Source: Marisediminitalea aggregata
GTDB lineage: Bacteria; Pseudomonadota; Gammaproteobacteria; Enterobacterales; Alteromonadaceae
Assembly: GCF_900129565.1 (NCBI RefSeq)
Contig: NZ_FQWD01000002.1
Location: 62,001 to 126,000, forward strand
Direction: 5' to 3'
DNA length: 64,000 nt
The notes below the pieces were generated by a model, which worked only from the letters and a program-made list of their open reading frames with translations, had not been told where the DNA came from and did not search any database. The position numbers and the translations under genes were made by a program. Below, piece after piece: positions 53,999 through 63,927 of the stretch. The stretch's first letter is position 1. Each line of letters begins with the position of its first letter.

Positions 53999-54751
53999 CT
54001 AGAACCCTAAGCTGGACAAAAGGTCGTCAACATCATCCTGACCAGACACCACGTCATCACGGGTCTCTGCATCAATAATCGGTCCTTCAGCTTTGATTTC
54101 ATCGTTATCGGCTTGTTTAGTGGAAGCTTTGACGTTTTTCGTCACTTCTGAACCACCAAACACTGTCAGCATGTGAACCAGACTATCTTCAACTTCTTTG
54201 ACCAACTCGATAACCCGGCGAATAACCTGACCAGTCAGGTCCTGGTAACCCTGTGCCATAAGCACCTCAGTGAGTAACGACATGAGGCGATCTGCATTTT
54301 TGGACGAATTTTCCAGAAAAGAATCCAGGTCCAGGCACAACGATTTGAATTCTCCGAGCTCGATTTCACGATTCATCAGCTTTTTCCATTCAGGCAAAAC
54401 ACCGTCGATTTGCGCTTTCATGGTTTCCACAATTGGCATGCTGTTTTCAACAGCGTCCATTGTAGTATTAGCCGCTTTTTCAGTTTCTTCAATAACGTAA
54501 GTCAATCGGCTTTGTGCGTCAGGGATGTCTTCGTTAGCGAGGCCAGCAATACGCTCGTCTAATTGGAAATTATTCAGCGCATTGTGTAATTGGCGGGTAA
54601 GCTTGCCTACTTCGGCAAATAACTCGACAGACTCTTTCATTGCCACGGCATCAAGCAATGCATTGGCTGATTCGTCATCTCCGTTCTCCAGAAATACGAC
54701 CAACTGCTTTGCTTCTTCCAGAGTCATCGGAACTTTTCTGTTTTCTGTCAT
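53999..54751 (-). CDS. cheZ: Protein phosphatase CheZ
   Basis: The 250-residue helical protein matches CheZ, with the catalytic region around LMAQGYQDLTGQVIRRVIELV (the Gln of YQDLTGQ) and a C-terminal CheY-binding tail DDVDDLLSSLGF. It dephosphorylates CheY. It lies between cheY and cheA, as in other polar-flagellated gammaproteobacteria. Confidence 0.95.
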   Translation of the reverse strand: MTENRKVPMTLEEAKQLVVFLENGDDESANALLDAVAMKESVELFAEVGKLTRQLHNALNNFQLDERIAGLANEDIPDAQSRLTYVIEETEKAANTTMDAVENSMPIVETMKAQIDGVLPEWKKLMNREIELGEFKSLCLDLDSFLENSSKNADRLMSLLTEVLMAQGYQDLTGQVIRRVIELVKEVEDSLVHMLTVFGGSEVTKNVKASTKQADNDEIKAEGPIIDAETRDDVVSGQDDVDDLLSSLGF

Positions 54752-54786
54752 CCAGTTATCCTCAGGCGGTTAAACACTTAACTGGA

Positions 54787-55170
54787 TTAACCCAAGCGTT
54801 CAAAGATCTTTTCTAGTTTTTCTTTTAGTGTTGCTGCAGTGAATGGCTTAACGACATACCCGTTAACACCGGCCTGTGCGGCGGCAACAATCTGTTCTTT
54901 CTTCGCTTCTGCGGTAACCATTAAAACAGGTAAATGCTTCAATTTGTCGTCGGCGCGAATAGCGCGCAACAAATCGATTCCCTGCATCCCGGGCATGTTC
55001 CAATCAGTGACTACGAAGTCAAAATCGCCTTGCTGTAACATAGGCAGCGCCGTGCTGCCATCGTCGGCTTCCTGAATATTGGAAAAGCCCAGGTCTTTGA
55101 GTAAGTTTTTGATAATTCGTCTCATTGTAGAAAAATCATCTACAACAAGAATTTTCATATTCTTATCCAA
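54787..55170 (-). CDS. cheY: Chemotaxis response regulator CheY (TTG start)
   Basis: The 127-residue receiver has acidic residues Asp11/Asp12, phospho-acceptor Asp56 (VVTDWNMPG) and the switch Lys in VVKPF. CheY-P binds the flagellar motor switch. I use TTG at 55168-55170 because GGAGG lies 5 bases upstream and the resulting [13 protein letters not shown] is the usual family N-terminus; the ATG four codons later is too far from the ribosome-binding site. Confidence 0.95.
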   Translation of the reverse strand: MDKNMKILVVDDFSTMRRIIKNLLKDLGFSNIQEADDGSTALPMLQQGDFDFVVTDWNMPGMQGIDLLRAIRADDKLKHLPVLMVTAEAKKEQIVAAAQAGVNGYVVKPFTAATLKEKLEKIFERLG

Positions 55171-55229
55171 AATTGCCTCCAGTGAGGATAGTCATATTGT
55201 TAGTATAGTTATACGAATCCGTATAGATG

Positions 55230-55958
55230 TTACTCACCAGTCCGCCAGGACTTCATACGAGCTTTTAATTTTAACATCGCCTGACTGTGAATCTGGCTCA
55301 CTCTGGACTCACTGACTTCGAGAACTTCACCTATCTCGCGCAGGTTAAGTTCTTCATCGTAGTACAGAGACAACACTATAGCTTCACGTTCCGGTAATGT
55401 AGTAATAGCATGCGCCAGCGCTTTTTGAAATGCGCCTTGCATTAAATCATCTAACGGCGCATCGGAGCCACGCGAATCTTCCGTGGTAATAACATCTTCC
55501 GACACACCTAAATCTTCGATACCGACCAATTTGCCTGCGTTTACTTCAGACAACATCTGATGGTATTCCGCCAGGCTGACATTGAGTTTTTCTGCAATGT
55601 CCACATCCCGGGCATCACGGCCAGTTTCTTTTTCTACCTGAGCTATCGCCTCAGAAATCGCCCGGCCGTTTTTGTGTACTGAACGCGGCGTCCAGTCGCC
55701 TTTTCTAATTTCGTCGAGCATTGCTCCACGAATGCGAATCCCTGCAAAGGTTTCAAAACTGGCGCCTTTGCTGCCGTCAAAATTCTTGGCGGCTTCCAGC
55801 AGGCCAATCATGCCTGCCTGAATTAAATCATCAACAATAACACTGGATGGCAAGCGCGCCATTAAATGATGGGCGATACGTTTAACTAATGAAGCGTGTC
55901 GCTCAACCAGCTGCGCTTTATCTATTTGTTGTTGATACGCTGCTGCTCTGCTATTCAC
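55230..55958 (-). CDS. fliA: Flagellar sigma factor FliA (sigma-28)
   Basis: The 242-residue sigma factor has region 2 (LIQAGMIGLLEAAKNFDGSKG, FETFAGIRIRGAMLDEIRKGDW), region 3 and region 4 (LSLYYDEELNLREIGEVLEVSESRVSQIHSQA). It drives late flagellar and chemotaxis genes and is held by anti-sigma FlgM until hook completion. It starts with GTG, 2 bases after the flhG stop. Confidence 0.95.
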   Translation of the reverse strand: MNSRAAAYQQQIDKAQLVERHASLVKRIAHHLMARLPSSVIVDDLIQAGMIGLLEAAKNFDGSKGASFETFAGIRIRGAMLDEIRKGDWTPRSVHKNGRAISEAIAQVEKETGRDARDVDIAEKLNVSLAEYHQMLSEVNAGKLVGIEDLGVSEDVITTEDSRGSDAPLDDLMQGAFQKALAHAITTLPEREAIVLSLYYDEELNLREIGEVLEVSESRVSQIHSQAMLKLKARMKSWRTGE

Positions 55959-55960
55959 AC

Positions 55961-56821
55961 TCAGTTACCTGCCACCTTACCTGCAACCAGTTGTTCTACG
56001 AAAAACTCTAAATGGCCACCTGGCTGTGCCGGGATTGGCCATCCCGCAGCTTTGGTCGCTAACTGGCTGATTGCTACTGCTGCCGGTGATGCCGGGAACG
56101 CATCAACAATGGCACTTTGCTTGCGAACCGCACGCCGGATATTCTCGTCGAACGGCACGGTCGCCACTAATTCTAATGCAACATCCAGAAAACGCCCGGT
56201 TACTTTCGACAATTTACTGAATAATTCTTGCCCTTCCCGCACATCGCGCACCATATTGGCCACAATTTTAAAGCGGAATACGCCGTAGTCCCGGTTGAGA
56301 ATTTTGATCAACGCGTAGGCATCTGTTAACGAGGTAGGCTCGTCGCACACAACCACCAGGATATCCTGTGACGCCCGGGCAAAGCTCAGTACCATGTCTG
56401 AGATACCCGCCGCTGTGTCCACAATCAACACGTCAACCTGAGAGCGCAATTCACTAAACGCGCGAATTAATCCCGCGTGCTGCGTGGGAGATAACTCAGT
56501 CATTGACTGCGTGCCTGACGTTGCCGGCGCAATTTTAATACCATGAGGCCCGGTTACCAGCACTTCGTCTAAAGTACATTCGCCAGACAATACGTGGGAC
56601 AGGTTTTTCTCTACCCTTAACCCTAACATCACGTCGACGTTAGCCAGGCCGAGGTCGGCATCCAATACCATTACCCGTTTGCCCTGCTTTGCCATTGCAA
56701 TAGCGGTATTCAGGGTAATGTTGGTTTTCCCTACGCCACCTTTACCGCCGGTTACGGCGATAACTTTGATTAATCGAGATTGATTCATCTTTCTTAAGCT
56801 ACTCGCTTGGTCTTCAATCAT
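55961..56821 (-). CDS. flhG: Flagellar number regulator FlhG (FleN/MinD-like ATPase)
   Basis: The 286-residue MinD-type ATPase has the deviant Walker A GGKGGVGKTN (residues about 25-34), VLDADLGLANVDVMLGL and IVDTAAGISD. It limits flagellar number at the pole by opposing FlhF and the master regulator. It overlaps flhF by 4 bases and precedes fliA by 2. Confidence 0.94.
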   Translation of the reverse strand: MIEDQASSLRKMNQSRLIKVIAVTGGKGGVGKTNITLNTAIAMAKQGKRVMVLDADLGLANVDVMLGLRVEKNLSHVLSGECTLDEVLVTGPHGIKIAPATSGTQSMTELSPTQHAGLIRAFSELRSQVDVLIVDTAAGISDMVLSFARASQDILVVVCDEPTSLTDAYALIKILNRDYGVFRFKIVANMVRDVREGQELFSKLSKVTGRFLDVALELVATVPFDENIRRAVRKQSAIVDAFPASPAAVAISQLATKAAGWPIPAQPGGHLEFFVEQLVAGKVAGN

Positions 56822-58209
56822 ACTGCCTGTGCTGAATTTACTGCTGTATTCCCATTAGTATGATTCAATCCATACTTTTTATAAAGCTTTGCTGCTAAAG
56901 AGATTATAGATTTTGCATTTGCCACATGAATATCCTCTGGCACCTGCTGTCCATCAGCCACATAACTCACCGGAAGCTGCGCTTCGATGACGCTGCTGAT
57001 CACCTCCCCTAAACTATAGCACTCATCTAACTTAGTGATGATACAACCTTGCATATCAATACTGCTGTAAGCACCAATGATATGTTTTAGTGTAGCCTGT
57101 TGCGTATTACCCTGCACAACTAAATAATTTTTTATTGTTTGACCGCCAGCTTGCTGGAACGTAGCTAACTGACTGATTAAACGGCTATCCCGCTGACTGA
57201 AGCCCGCAGTGTCAACCAACACCAGGCGCTTGCTGCGGAACTGAAACAGCAAATCAGCAAGTTGTTCACCCGACTGCGCTTTGCGTACCGGGCAACCAAT
57301 GATCTTACCGTAGGTTGCCAATTGCTCGTATGCCGCGATGCGGTAAGTATCGATGGTAATCAATGCAACCTGGTCAGCGCCATACTTTTGTGCGTATTTG
57401 GCAGCCAGTTTGGCAATCGTGGTAGTTTTACCTGTACCAGTTGGCCCAACCAGTGCAACTACGCCCTTCTGGGATAAGATATCATCATCGTTGGTCATTA
57501 ATCGATTAGACAGAAGTTTGAGTAAGTACAACCAGGACTCGCGCTCATTGGCCTGTGCAGGCGCGTAGCTAACCAACTGTCGCGCCAGCGGTGCGGAGAT
57601 CCCCATATCAATCATCTGCTGATTCAAGAAACGCTGCTGTGGCTTCATGCGTGACTGATGCTGTTGCTGCATATCCGACAGTTGGAACTGCAAGACATTG
57701 CGCAACGAGGCCAATTCAGCGCGGATATCTTCCAGATTACCCTGAGATGCAGCAGAACCTGACTGCTGAGACGGCGTATCAAACTCATCGTCAAAGCCCC
57801 CCATTGCAGGCTTAGCCGCTGACTGTGTTTGTTGCTGAGCTGGCTGAGCAGGTGCCGCAGGCGCTGAGGTTTGCATGGCTTTGGCAATAGACTGCGCTTG
57901 CTGCCTGCCTGCATGTTGTTTGCCCGCTTGTTTTTCCAGTAACTCTCGTAGGCTGTCCGGGCCGTCATCACCAATGATCTCACTGAGGGTTGGTAACGGT
58001 TTTTCACCCGGATGCCCTGGCTTGCCCTGCTGTGCTTTGCCAGCTTGCATGTCCAGTTTAGCAGCAGGCTCTTTGTCGTAGGCTGCTACCAATTCAATGC
58101 CATCGGCCACCTTGCGATTTGACATGATCACGGCATCAGCACCTAATTCATGCTTTACCTGATTAAGCGCTTCGCGCATGTCTTTACCAAAAAAACGTCT
58201 GATTTTCAT
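56818..58209 (-). CDS. flhF: Flagellar SRP-like GTPase FlhF
   Basis: The 463-residue protein has an N-terminal B domain (MKIRRFFGKDMREALNQVK), a low-complexity Gln/Ala linker (about 75-160), and the NG GTPase domain with G1 GPTGTGKTTT, LITIDTYRIAAYEQL and LVDTAGFSQRD. It sets the polar site of flagellar assembly. It lies 29 bases after flhA and overlaps flhG. Confidence 0.95.
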   Translation of the reverse strand: MKIRRFFGKDMREALNQVKHELGADAVIMSNRKVADGIELVAAYDKEPAAKLDMQAGKAQQGKPGHPGEKPLPTLSEIIGDDGPDSLRELLEKQAGKQHAGRQQAQSIAKAMQTSAPAAPAQPAQQQTQSAAKPAMGGFDDEFDTPSQQSGSAASQGNLEDIRAELASLRNVLQFQLSDMQQQHQSRMKPQQRFLNQQMIDMGISAPLARQLVSYAPAQANERESWLYLLKLLSNRLMTNDDDILSQKGVVALVGPTGTGKTTTIAKLAAKYAQKYGADQVALITIDTYRIAAYEQLATYGKIIGCPVRKAQSGEQLADLLFQFRSKRLVLVDTAGFSQRDSRLISQLATFQQAGGQTIKNYLVVQGNTQQATLKHIIGAYSSIDMQGCIITKLDECYSLGEVISSVIEAQLPVSYVADGQQVPEDIHVANAKSIISLAAKLYKKYGLNHTNGNTAVNSAQAV

Positions 58210-58238
58210 AATGACCTCGTTAAATCGGGTGCGTCAGT

Positions 58239-60338
58239 TTATTGACCCACCGATGCCACAATTTTTACCTGCTTGTCGTCGGGGATTTCCTGATAAGACA
58301 ACACATGAAGCCCGGTTACCGCATTCTTAAGGAAGCGGGATAACACCGGACGCAACATGCCCGATGTCAGTAATACTGCGGGCTCACCCGCTAATTCCTG
58401 CTGCTGCCCTGCTTGCTGCAACGATTGTTGTAAGCGCTCAGCTAAACCAGGCTCAATACCTGCGCCATCGTCCCCGCCTGCCTGCAACGACTGATGCAAC
58501 ATTTGCTCCAACTCTGGCGCCAACGTAATGACAGGCAATTCCCGACCGCCGTTATTGATTTCCTGCACAATGAGACGCTTCAGAGAAATCCGCACCGCTG
58601 ATACAAGTACGTCAGGATCCTGACTCTTCGGCGCGTACTCTGTCAGCGTCTGCACAATGGTGCGCATGTCACGAATAGGCACGCCTTCATACAGCAGGGT
58701 TTGCAACACTTTCACCACGGTAGACAGCGACACCAGATCCGGAACCAGACCTTCAACCAGCTTAGGACTATGCTTAGCCAGCATATCCAGCAGTTGCTGT
58801 ACTTCTTCGAATCCGAGTAACTGATAAGCGTTGGTGGTCAGTAGCTGACTGAGGTGAGTGGCAATAACCGTTGCCGCATCGACTACGGTGTAACCCAGTG
58901 TTTGCGCGTGTTCACGCTGATTAGGCTTAATCCACACCGCATCCAGTCCGAACGCAGGATCCTTGGTAACACGACCTTCCAGTTTGCCGAATACCTGACC
59001 CGGATTAATAGCCAGTTCTTCATCGTGGCTCACCTGCGCATCACCAATGGTGACGCCCAGCATTGAGATATGATAAGCATTGGGGTCTAAGTCGAGGTTG
59101 TCGCGAATATGCACGGGGGGCACCAAAAAGCCCAATTCCTGGGACAGCTTTTTACGCACCCCTTTGATCCGGCTCAGCAGTTCGCCCCCTTGGGCTTTAT
59201 CTACTAAAGGAATTAACCGATAGCCCACTTCCAGTCCAATGGTGTCAACGTGTTGTACGTCATCCCAGCCCAGTTCTTTTACTTCAACCGGCGCTGCATC
59301 CTGATCATTAGTGACAACGGGTTTAGCCGGTTCCATGGCACGTTTTTTCTCCTGATACGTCTGATAATAAGCATACCCGCCTGCAAGCGCAGCGAATGTC
59401 AGGAAAGCCAGGTGTGGCATGCCAGGCACAATGCCCATCACAAATAAAATCACCGCTGCAATGTACAAGGCCTGTTTGTTCCCCAATTGCTGCTGAATTT
59501 CAGAACCCATTTCCTGGGTCTCGTTTTCACGCGTAACGATTATTGCTGTCGCAACTGACAGCAATAAAGATGGGATCTGCGCGACCAGGCCATCACCAAT
59601 GGTCAGGATGGTATACACTTCGAGCGCGTTGCCGAAACTCAAATCGTGCTGGATCATACCGATGAACAACCCACCCACGATGTTGATTAACATAATGAAC
59701 AAACCGGCGATTGCATCGCCTTTTACGAACTTTGACGCACCGTCCATTGAACCGTAGAAATCCGCTTCAGCGGTAATGTCTTCACGGCGGCGACGGGCTT
59801 CATCCTGGTCGATATAGCCGGCATTAAGGTCGGCATCAATGGCCATTTGTTTGCCGGGCATGGCATCTAAGGTAAAACGTGCGCTGACTTCCGAGATACG
59901 ACCTGCACCCGCGGTAACAACCTTAAAATTAATGATCAGCAAAATAGCAAAGACGACCACACCGACTGCATAGTTGCCACCGATGACCACTTCACCAAAT
60001 GCTTCAATTACGCGGCCTGCGGCATCTCCACCTTCGTGTCCGTATAGCAATACCACTCGGGTAGAGGCTACATTCAACGCCAAACGCAAAACCGTGGCGA
60101 TAAGTAAAACCAGAGGAAAAATACCAAAGTCGACAGGCCGTTGCGTGAGAACAGCTACCAGGATAATGACTAATGAAAGCGCAATATTAAAACTGAAGAG
60201 CACGTCCAGTAAGAGGGGTGGCATAGGCAGGATAACCATGCCCATTATTGCCAGTAAAACTAAAGGTACACCCATTCCCTGGGACAGTCTTTGCAACTGC
60301 GCTTTATCAAAGCGTTGTAGATAATCAGATAGCACCAT
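58239..60338 (-). CDS. flhA: Flagellar export gate protein FlhA
   Basis: The 699-residue protein has about eight N-terminal membrane spans with the conserved FHIPEP-type cytoplasmic loop (ARFTLDAMPGKQMAIDADL), then a large cytoplasmic domain (about 350-699) that forms the nonameric export ring. It is the energy-coupling gate of the flagellar type III export apparatus. A sigma-54 promoter lies 57-72 bases before the start, beginning the flhA-flhF-flhG-fliA-che transcript. Confidence 0.96.
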   Translation of the reverse strand: MVLSDYLQRFDKAQLQRLSQGMGVPLVLLAIMGMVILPMPPLLLDVLFSFNIALSLVIILVAVLTQRPVDFGIFPLVLLIATVLRLALNVASTRVVLLYGHEGGDAAGRVIEAFGEVVIGGNYAVGVVVFAILLIINFKVVTAGAGRISEVSARFTLDAMPGKQMAIDADLNAGYIDQDEARRRREDITAEADFYGSMDGASKFVKGDAIAGLFIMLINIVGGLFIGMIQHDLSFGNALEVYTILTIGDGLVAQIPSLLLSVATAIIVTRENETQEMGSEIQQQLGNKQALYIAAVILFVMGIVPGMPHLAFLTFAALAGGYAYYQTYQEKKRAMEPAKPVVTNDQDAAPVEVKELGWDDVQHVDTIGLEVGYRLIPLVDKAQGGELLSRIKGVRKKLSQELGFLVPPVHIRDNLDLDPNAYHISMLGVTIGDAQVSHDEELAINPGQVFGKLEGRVTKDPAFGLDAVWIKPNQREHAQTLGYTVVDAATVIATHLSQLLTTNAYQLLGFEEVQQLLDMLAKHSPKLVEGLVPDLVSLSTVVKVLQTLLYEGVPIRDMRTIVQTLTEYAPKSQDPDVLVSAVRISLKRLIVQEINNGGRELPVITLAPELEQMLHQSLQAGGDDGAGIEPGLAERLQQSLQQAGQQQELAGEPAVLLTSGMLRPVLSRFLKNAVTGLHVLSYQEIPDDKQVKIVASVGQ

Positions 60339-60394
60339 AAGTTAAATTCTTACCAACAGATTTTTGACGCAATAACGTTTCTTTCTGTAGGTAT

Positions 60395-60410
60395 ATCAAT
60401 CTACGTGCCA
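60395..60410 (-). promoter_or_regulatory. Sigma-54 promoter upstream of flhA
   Basis: The minus strand reads TGGCACGTAGATTGAT, matching the -24/-12 consensus TGGCACG-N4-TTGCW at all but one fixed position. The predicted start near 60383 gives a leader of about 45 bases. This fits FlrC/FleQ-class control of middle flagellar genes in Vibrio and Pseudomonas. Confidence 0.82.
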
Positions 60411-60451
60411 GCTTTTACTGCTGTGGTGCTAACTGATTATTAATCCATCAC

Positions 60452-60481
60452 AAAAACACAACAGCCCGCATAAGCAGGCCG
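60452..60481 (-). terminator. Terminator after flhB
   Basis: On the minus strand CGGCCTGC and GCGGGCTG form an 8-bp stem with two G-U pairs and a 4-base loop, followed by TTGTGTTTTTGTG. It separates the fliN-flhB unit from flhA and its sigma-54 promoter. Confidence 0.65.
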
Positions 60482-60493
60482 TTTAATGTCAAT

Positions 60494-61618
60494 TTAATAG
60501 CGCATATCCGGTGGGATCGGCAGATTATTTGAAATTGGCTTAGGCCGTTTGCCCTTACCTGCTTTAAAGGCTTTAAGCTGGAATACATAGGCCAACACCT
60601 GAGCGACAGCCATAAAGAGCTTGTGAGGAATTTCCTCATCGACTTCGGTCGTGTAATAAATTGCCCGGGTGAGCATAGGTGTCGCAACCAGTGGCACACC
60701 ATGAGCGTTAGCAATTTTTCGAATATGCATAGCCAGCTCATCGCCTCCTTTGGCAACCACCACAGGCGCTCGGTTACCATTCTGGTCATATTTTAATGCC
60801 ACTGAATAGTGTGTCGGGTTAGTCACAACCACGTCGGCCTTCGGCACTTCCTGCATCATTCGGCGAGCGGCAGCCTGATACTGCAAGCGACGAATGCGCC
60901 CTTTAACCTGAGGGTCACCATCAGCGTTTTTCCGCTCGTCTTTGACCTCCTGCTTGGTCATCTTCATTTCTTCTTTGTGCTTATGCGACTGGTATGGCAC
61001 ATCAATCAACGCAATGGGAATCATACCCAGCGTAAGGAAGAAAAACGCCCATTCAATCATGTCCAGCGCGTGAAACACATTAAGCGGGAAGATCTCCTGA
61101 TCAAGATGTAACGCCTCGTCCTGGAAAAAAGACAATGACAATAGTGCCATACCGCCAATAACAAAAAATTTAGCAATGGCTTTGAGTAGTTCTACCAGGC
61201 CATTCATACCAAACATACGTTTAAAACCAGCCATCGGGCTAAGCTTATTCCAGCGTGGTTGGGCGGAATACCAGGTAAAGTTGTAACCACCCAGCGCAAT
61301 CGACCCATATACCCCGGCGATCATAGCGACAATCATATAACCAAGTACGGGAATACTGACCGCGGTTAATGCCTCTCCCCAGGCCGAGAACATGTGAGTA
61401 GGATCGTAGGTTTCATCACGAGACAGTGTGAAAACACGCTGCATGACAGCAAATAACGCATCGGCAATATACCCCCCCATCAGCAGAAACATTACACTGC
61501 TGACAACAAGCACTAATGCGGTAGAGAGTTCACGGGAGCGGGCAATCTGCCCTTTTTTACGGGCATCGCCCAACCGTTTCGACGTCGCGTCTTCTGTTTT
61601 ATCACTCGTATCAGCCAT
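60494..61618 (-). CDS. flhB: Flagellar export switch protein FlhB
   Basis: The 374-residue protein has four membrane spans in its first 210 residues and a cytoplasmic domain with the self-cleaving NPTH motif (VVVTNPTHYSVALKYD). It controls the switch from hook to filament export. It follows fliR by 16 bases and ends before a terminator. Confidence 0.96.
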   Translation of the reverse strand: MADTSDKTEDATSKRLGDARKKGQIARSRELSTALVLVVSSVMFLLMGGYIADALFAVMQRVFTLSRDETYDPTHMFSAWGEALTAVSIPVLGYMIVAMIAGVYGSIALGGYNFTWYSAQPRWNKLSPMAGFKRMFGMNGLVELLKAIAKFFVIGGMALLSLSFFQDEALHLDQEIFPLNVFHALDMIEWAFFFLTLGMIPIALIDVPYQSHKHKEEMKMTKQEVKDERKNADGDPQVKGRIRRLQYQAAARRMMQEVPKADVVVTNPTHYSVALKYDQNGNRAPVVVAKGGDELAMHIRKIANAHGVPLVATPMLTRAIYYTTEVDEEIPHKLFMAVAQVLAYVFQLKAFKAGKGKRPKPISNNLPIPPDMRY

Positions 61619-61634
61619 ACTGGCCTACCCCCAT

Positions 61635-62417
61635 TTAGGTCGGACACACTGCCAGCAGTTCACACATAAACTGCAAGGCACGCTGCCATTGGTTTTCGAA
61701 GTGGCTGGTAAAATTGTCCAGCGTGAGCCAGATAATGATCAGGCCCATTATTTGCGCAATCGAAAAACCGATACTGAAAATATTTAACTGTGGTGCCGCT
61801 TTGGTCATCACACCAAAGGCCAGGTTAACAATAAGCAATGAAATAATCGGCGCTAACGCCAGAGTCAAAGACGCGACAAACATCCACCCTGCCCAATGGG
61901 CGATATCGCGAAGTTGCTCGGGTGCAAACCAACTTTCACCAATAGGAAACGCATCGAAGCTCATCACCATCATCTGAATCATCGATAGGTGGCCATCTAA
62001 TTGCCAAAACAATAACGTTGCCAGAATCAGGTAGAACTGACCTACGGCCGGCACGTTAATCCCATTCACGGGGTCGACAATGCTGGCAAAACCCAAACCA
62101 GTTTGCATGGCTATCACCTGACCGGCCAGTACGAACGTATTCAGCACCATCATGGAAATAAAGCCGATGGCAATACCGATAAGTAATTGCTGAATACCCA
62201 GTAAAAACACACCGACATCAACAAGATTAGTGACCGGTGATGGCGGCACTACCGGCATGATCACCAGTGACAAAAAAATAGCTAGTAACGCGCGAACAGG
62301 TGTTGGAATCGATTTAGCACTAATGCCAATCATGGCGGCAAACATGCCGCTGATGCGCATAAAGGGCAGCATTAAATCAGCCAGAAACTGATTAATGGCA
62401 ACCAATGAAACATCCAT
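61635..62417 (-). CDS. fliR: Flagellar export gate protein FliR
   Basis: The 260-residue membrane protein has about six spans and the FliR features MLPFMRISGMFAAMIGISAK and a mid-protein FASIVDPVNGINVPAVGQFY. It forms the FliPQR export channel core. It abuts fliQ with no gap. Confidence 0.94.
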   Translation of the reverse strand: MDVSLVAINQFLADLMLPFMRISGMFAAMIGISAKSIPTPVRALLAIFLSLVIMPVVPPSPVTNLVDVGVFLLGIQQLLIGIAIGFISMMVLNTFVLAGQVIAMQTGLGFASIVDPVNGINVPAVGQFYLILATLLFWQLDGHLSMIQMMVMSFDAFPIGESWFAPEQLRDIAHWAGWMFVASLTLALAPIISLLIVNLAFGVMTKAAPQLNIFSIGFSIAQIMGLIIIWLTLDNFTSHFENQWQRALQFMCELLAVCPT

Positions 62418-62687
62418 TTAGCCAATCACCTGAGGAATTTGATCGACCATATGGAAGGTAAAGTCCATCAGCTTTTGCACCAGCCAGTTTCCGCCCCAAC
62501 TCAACGCCAGCAACGTGACGATTAAACGAGGCAAAAAACTCATGGTTTGTTCGTTGATAGAGGTTGCCGCCTGAAATACGGCAACAATAAGACCAACGAT
62601 CAGGCTGGGGACAATGACCGCAGACACCAGCAGAATAACCATGAACATGGATTCGCGCAGGATTTCAACAAACACTTCTGGTGACAT
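62418..62687 (-). CDS. fliQ: Flagellar export gate protein FliQ
   Basis: The 89-residue protein has two membrane spans and the typical MSPEVFVEILRESMF and SINEQTMSFLPRL segments. It is part of the FliPQR channel, between fliP (9-base gap) and fliR. Confidence 0.95.
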   Translation of the reverse strand: MSPEVFVEILRESMFMVILLVSAVIVPSLIVGLIVAVFQAATSINEQTMSFLPRLIVTLLALSWGGNWLVQKLMDFTFHMVDQIPQVIG

Positions 62688-62696
62688 GACGCTCTC

Positions 62697-63464
62697 CTAC
62701 ACACCCATACCAAAACTGGTTGCGAGCGTGCCGAATATCAGGTTCCAACCGTCCACCAGCACAAACAACATAAGTTTAAACGGCAATGACACAATCATGG
62801 GTGACAGCATCATCATACCCATGGCCATTAGAATGGAAGCAACGACCAAATCGATGATCAGAAAGGGAATAAACAACATGAAGCCAATCTGAAACGCGGT
62901 TTTTAGTTCACTGGTGACAAACGCGGGGATCAGAATATTCAATGGCACATCAGCAGGATCCTGATATTTGTCCTCGTCTCCGGCAATCGATACGAACGTT
63001 TCTAAATCCTTCACTCGGGTTTGCGACAACATGAAAGCCCGCATTGGCCCTTTTGCTTGCTCAATGGCTTCCATTGAGGTCATTTCTTCTTCCAGATACG
63101 GTTGCAATGCCCGTTCATTAATCTCGTCAAATACCGGAGCCATGATGAACATCGACAAAAACAAACTGACCCCAATCAGGATCTGGTTCGACGGAGACTG
63201 CTGTAAACCAATCGCCTGACGCAGAATAGACAACACCACAATAATTCGGGTGAATGACGTCATCATCATAATAAACGCAGGCAGCAAGCTCAGCGCTGTC
63301 ATAATAAACAGCGCTTGCAGCGTCATGGTGTAATCCTGACTACCGTCGTTGTTGGTGGTTACCGTGACTGCTGGAATCCCCTGCTGAGCCAATACTGGCG
63401 CAGCCAGCAAGTAAATTGGCAGGGCTACCCCCAACCATTTCATAAGTTTACTTGTCATCGCCAC
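62697..63464 (-). CDS. fliP: Flagellar export gate protein FliP
   Basis: The 255-residue protein has a cleavable signal peptide ([10 protein letters not shown]), four membrane spans and the conserved [20 protein letters not shown] and [22 protein letters not shown] motifs. It forms the export channel with FliQ and FliR. It overlaps the end of fliO by 17 bases. Confidence 0.96.
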   Translation of the reverse strand: MAMTSKLMKWLGVALPIYLLAAPVLAQQGIPAVTVTTNNDGSQDYTMTLQALFIMTALSLLPAFIMMMTSFTRIIVVLSILRQAIGLQQSPSNQILIGVSLFLSMFIMAPVFDEINERALQPYLEEEMTSMEAIEQAKGPMRAFMLSQTRVKDLETFVSIAGDEDKYQDPADVPLNILIPAFVTSELKTAFQIGFMLFIPFLIIDLVVASILMAMGMMMLSPMIVSLPFKLMLFVLVDGWNLIFGTLATSFGMGV

Positions 63465-63927
63465 TCTCCTTAAGCGATGGATTCATTTTTTGCGCCATCG
63501 CCTGCACCAGTTTTTGTTTGAACATCGCGCCGCCCTGATTGTCTTGTTGCGTAACAATCGGGGTGTCTAGTTTGCTCAGGTGATTAATGTTCTGTGCGGT
63601 AACGCCTATCAGATGTTGCTCTTCGCCAACCTGAATGACCATCACCCGTTCTCTGGCCCCTGCAGAAAGGCTCGCAACGACTTTTAAGTGCTGGCTGTTA
63701 CCGGGAGTGACATTAAACCGACGCATTACATACGCCAGCGAAAAAATGATGCCGACTATCAGCAAAAGTGATAGAAAAATTGACAGTACCGAGGTCGGGT
63801 TGGTGATACTGGCAGCGGCGTTTGCCGTAGGTGAAAGGAGGATTGCCAGCGGGGTAAAGAAATACCCCACTGATTTTAATAGGTTTTTACCTGAGCTTTT
63901 TAATTCTTTCGATTTGACTAATAACAT
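63448..63927 (-). CDS. fliO: Flagellar assembly protein FliO
   Basis: The 159-residue protein has a hydrophobic signal-like segment (about 20-38), one transmembrane span (about 47-68, [20 protein letters not shown]) and the cytoplasmic FliO domain ([30 protein letters not shown]). It helps FliP assembly. The ATG at 63925-63927 overlaps fliN by 41 bases; a GTG at 63870 would shorten the N-terminus by 19 residues, and neither has a strong ribosome-binding site. Confidence 0.88.
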   Translation of the reverse strand: MLLVKSKELKSSGKNLLKSVGYFFTPLAILLSPTANAAASITNPTSVLSIFLSLLLIVGIIFSLAYVMRRFNVTPGNSQHLKVVASLSAGARERVMVIQVGEEQHLIGVTAQNINHLSKLDTPIVTQQDNQGGAMFKQKLVQAMAQKMNPSLKESGDDK

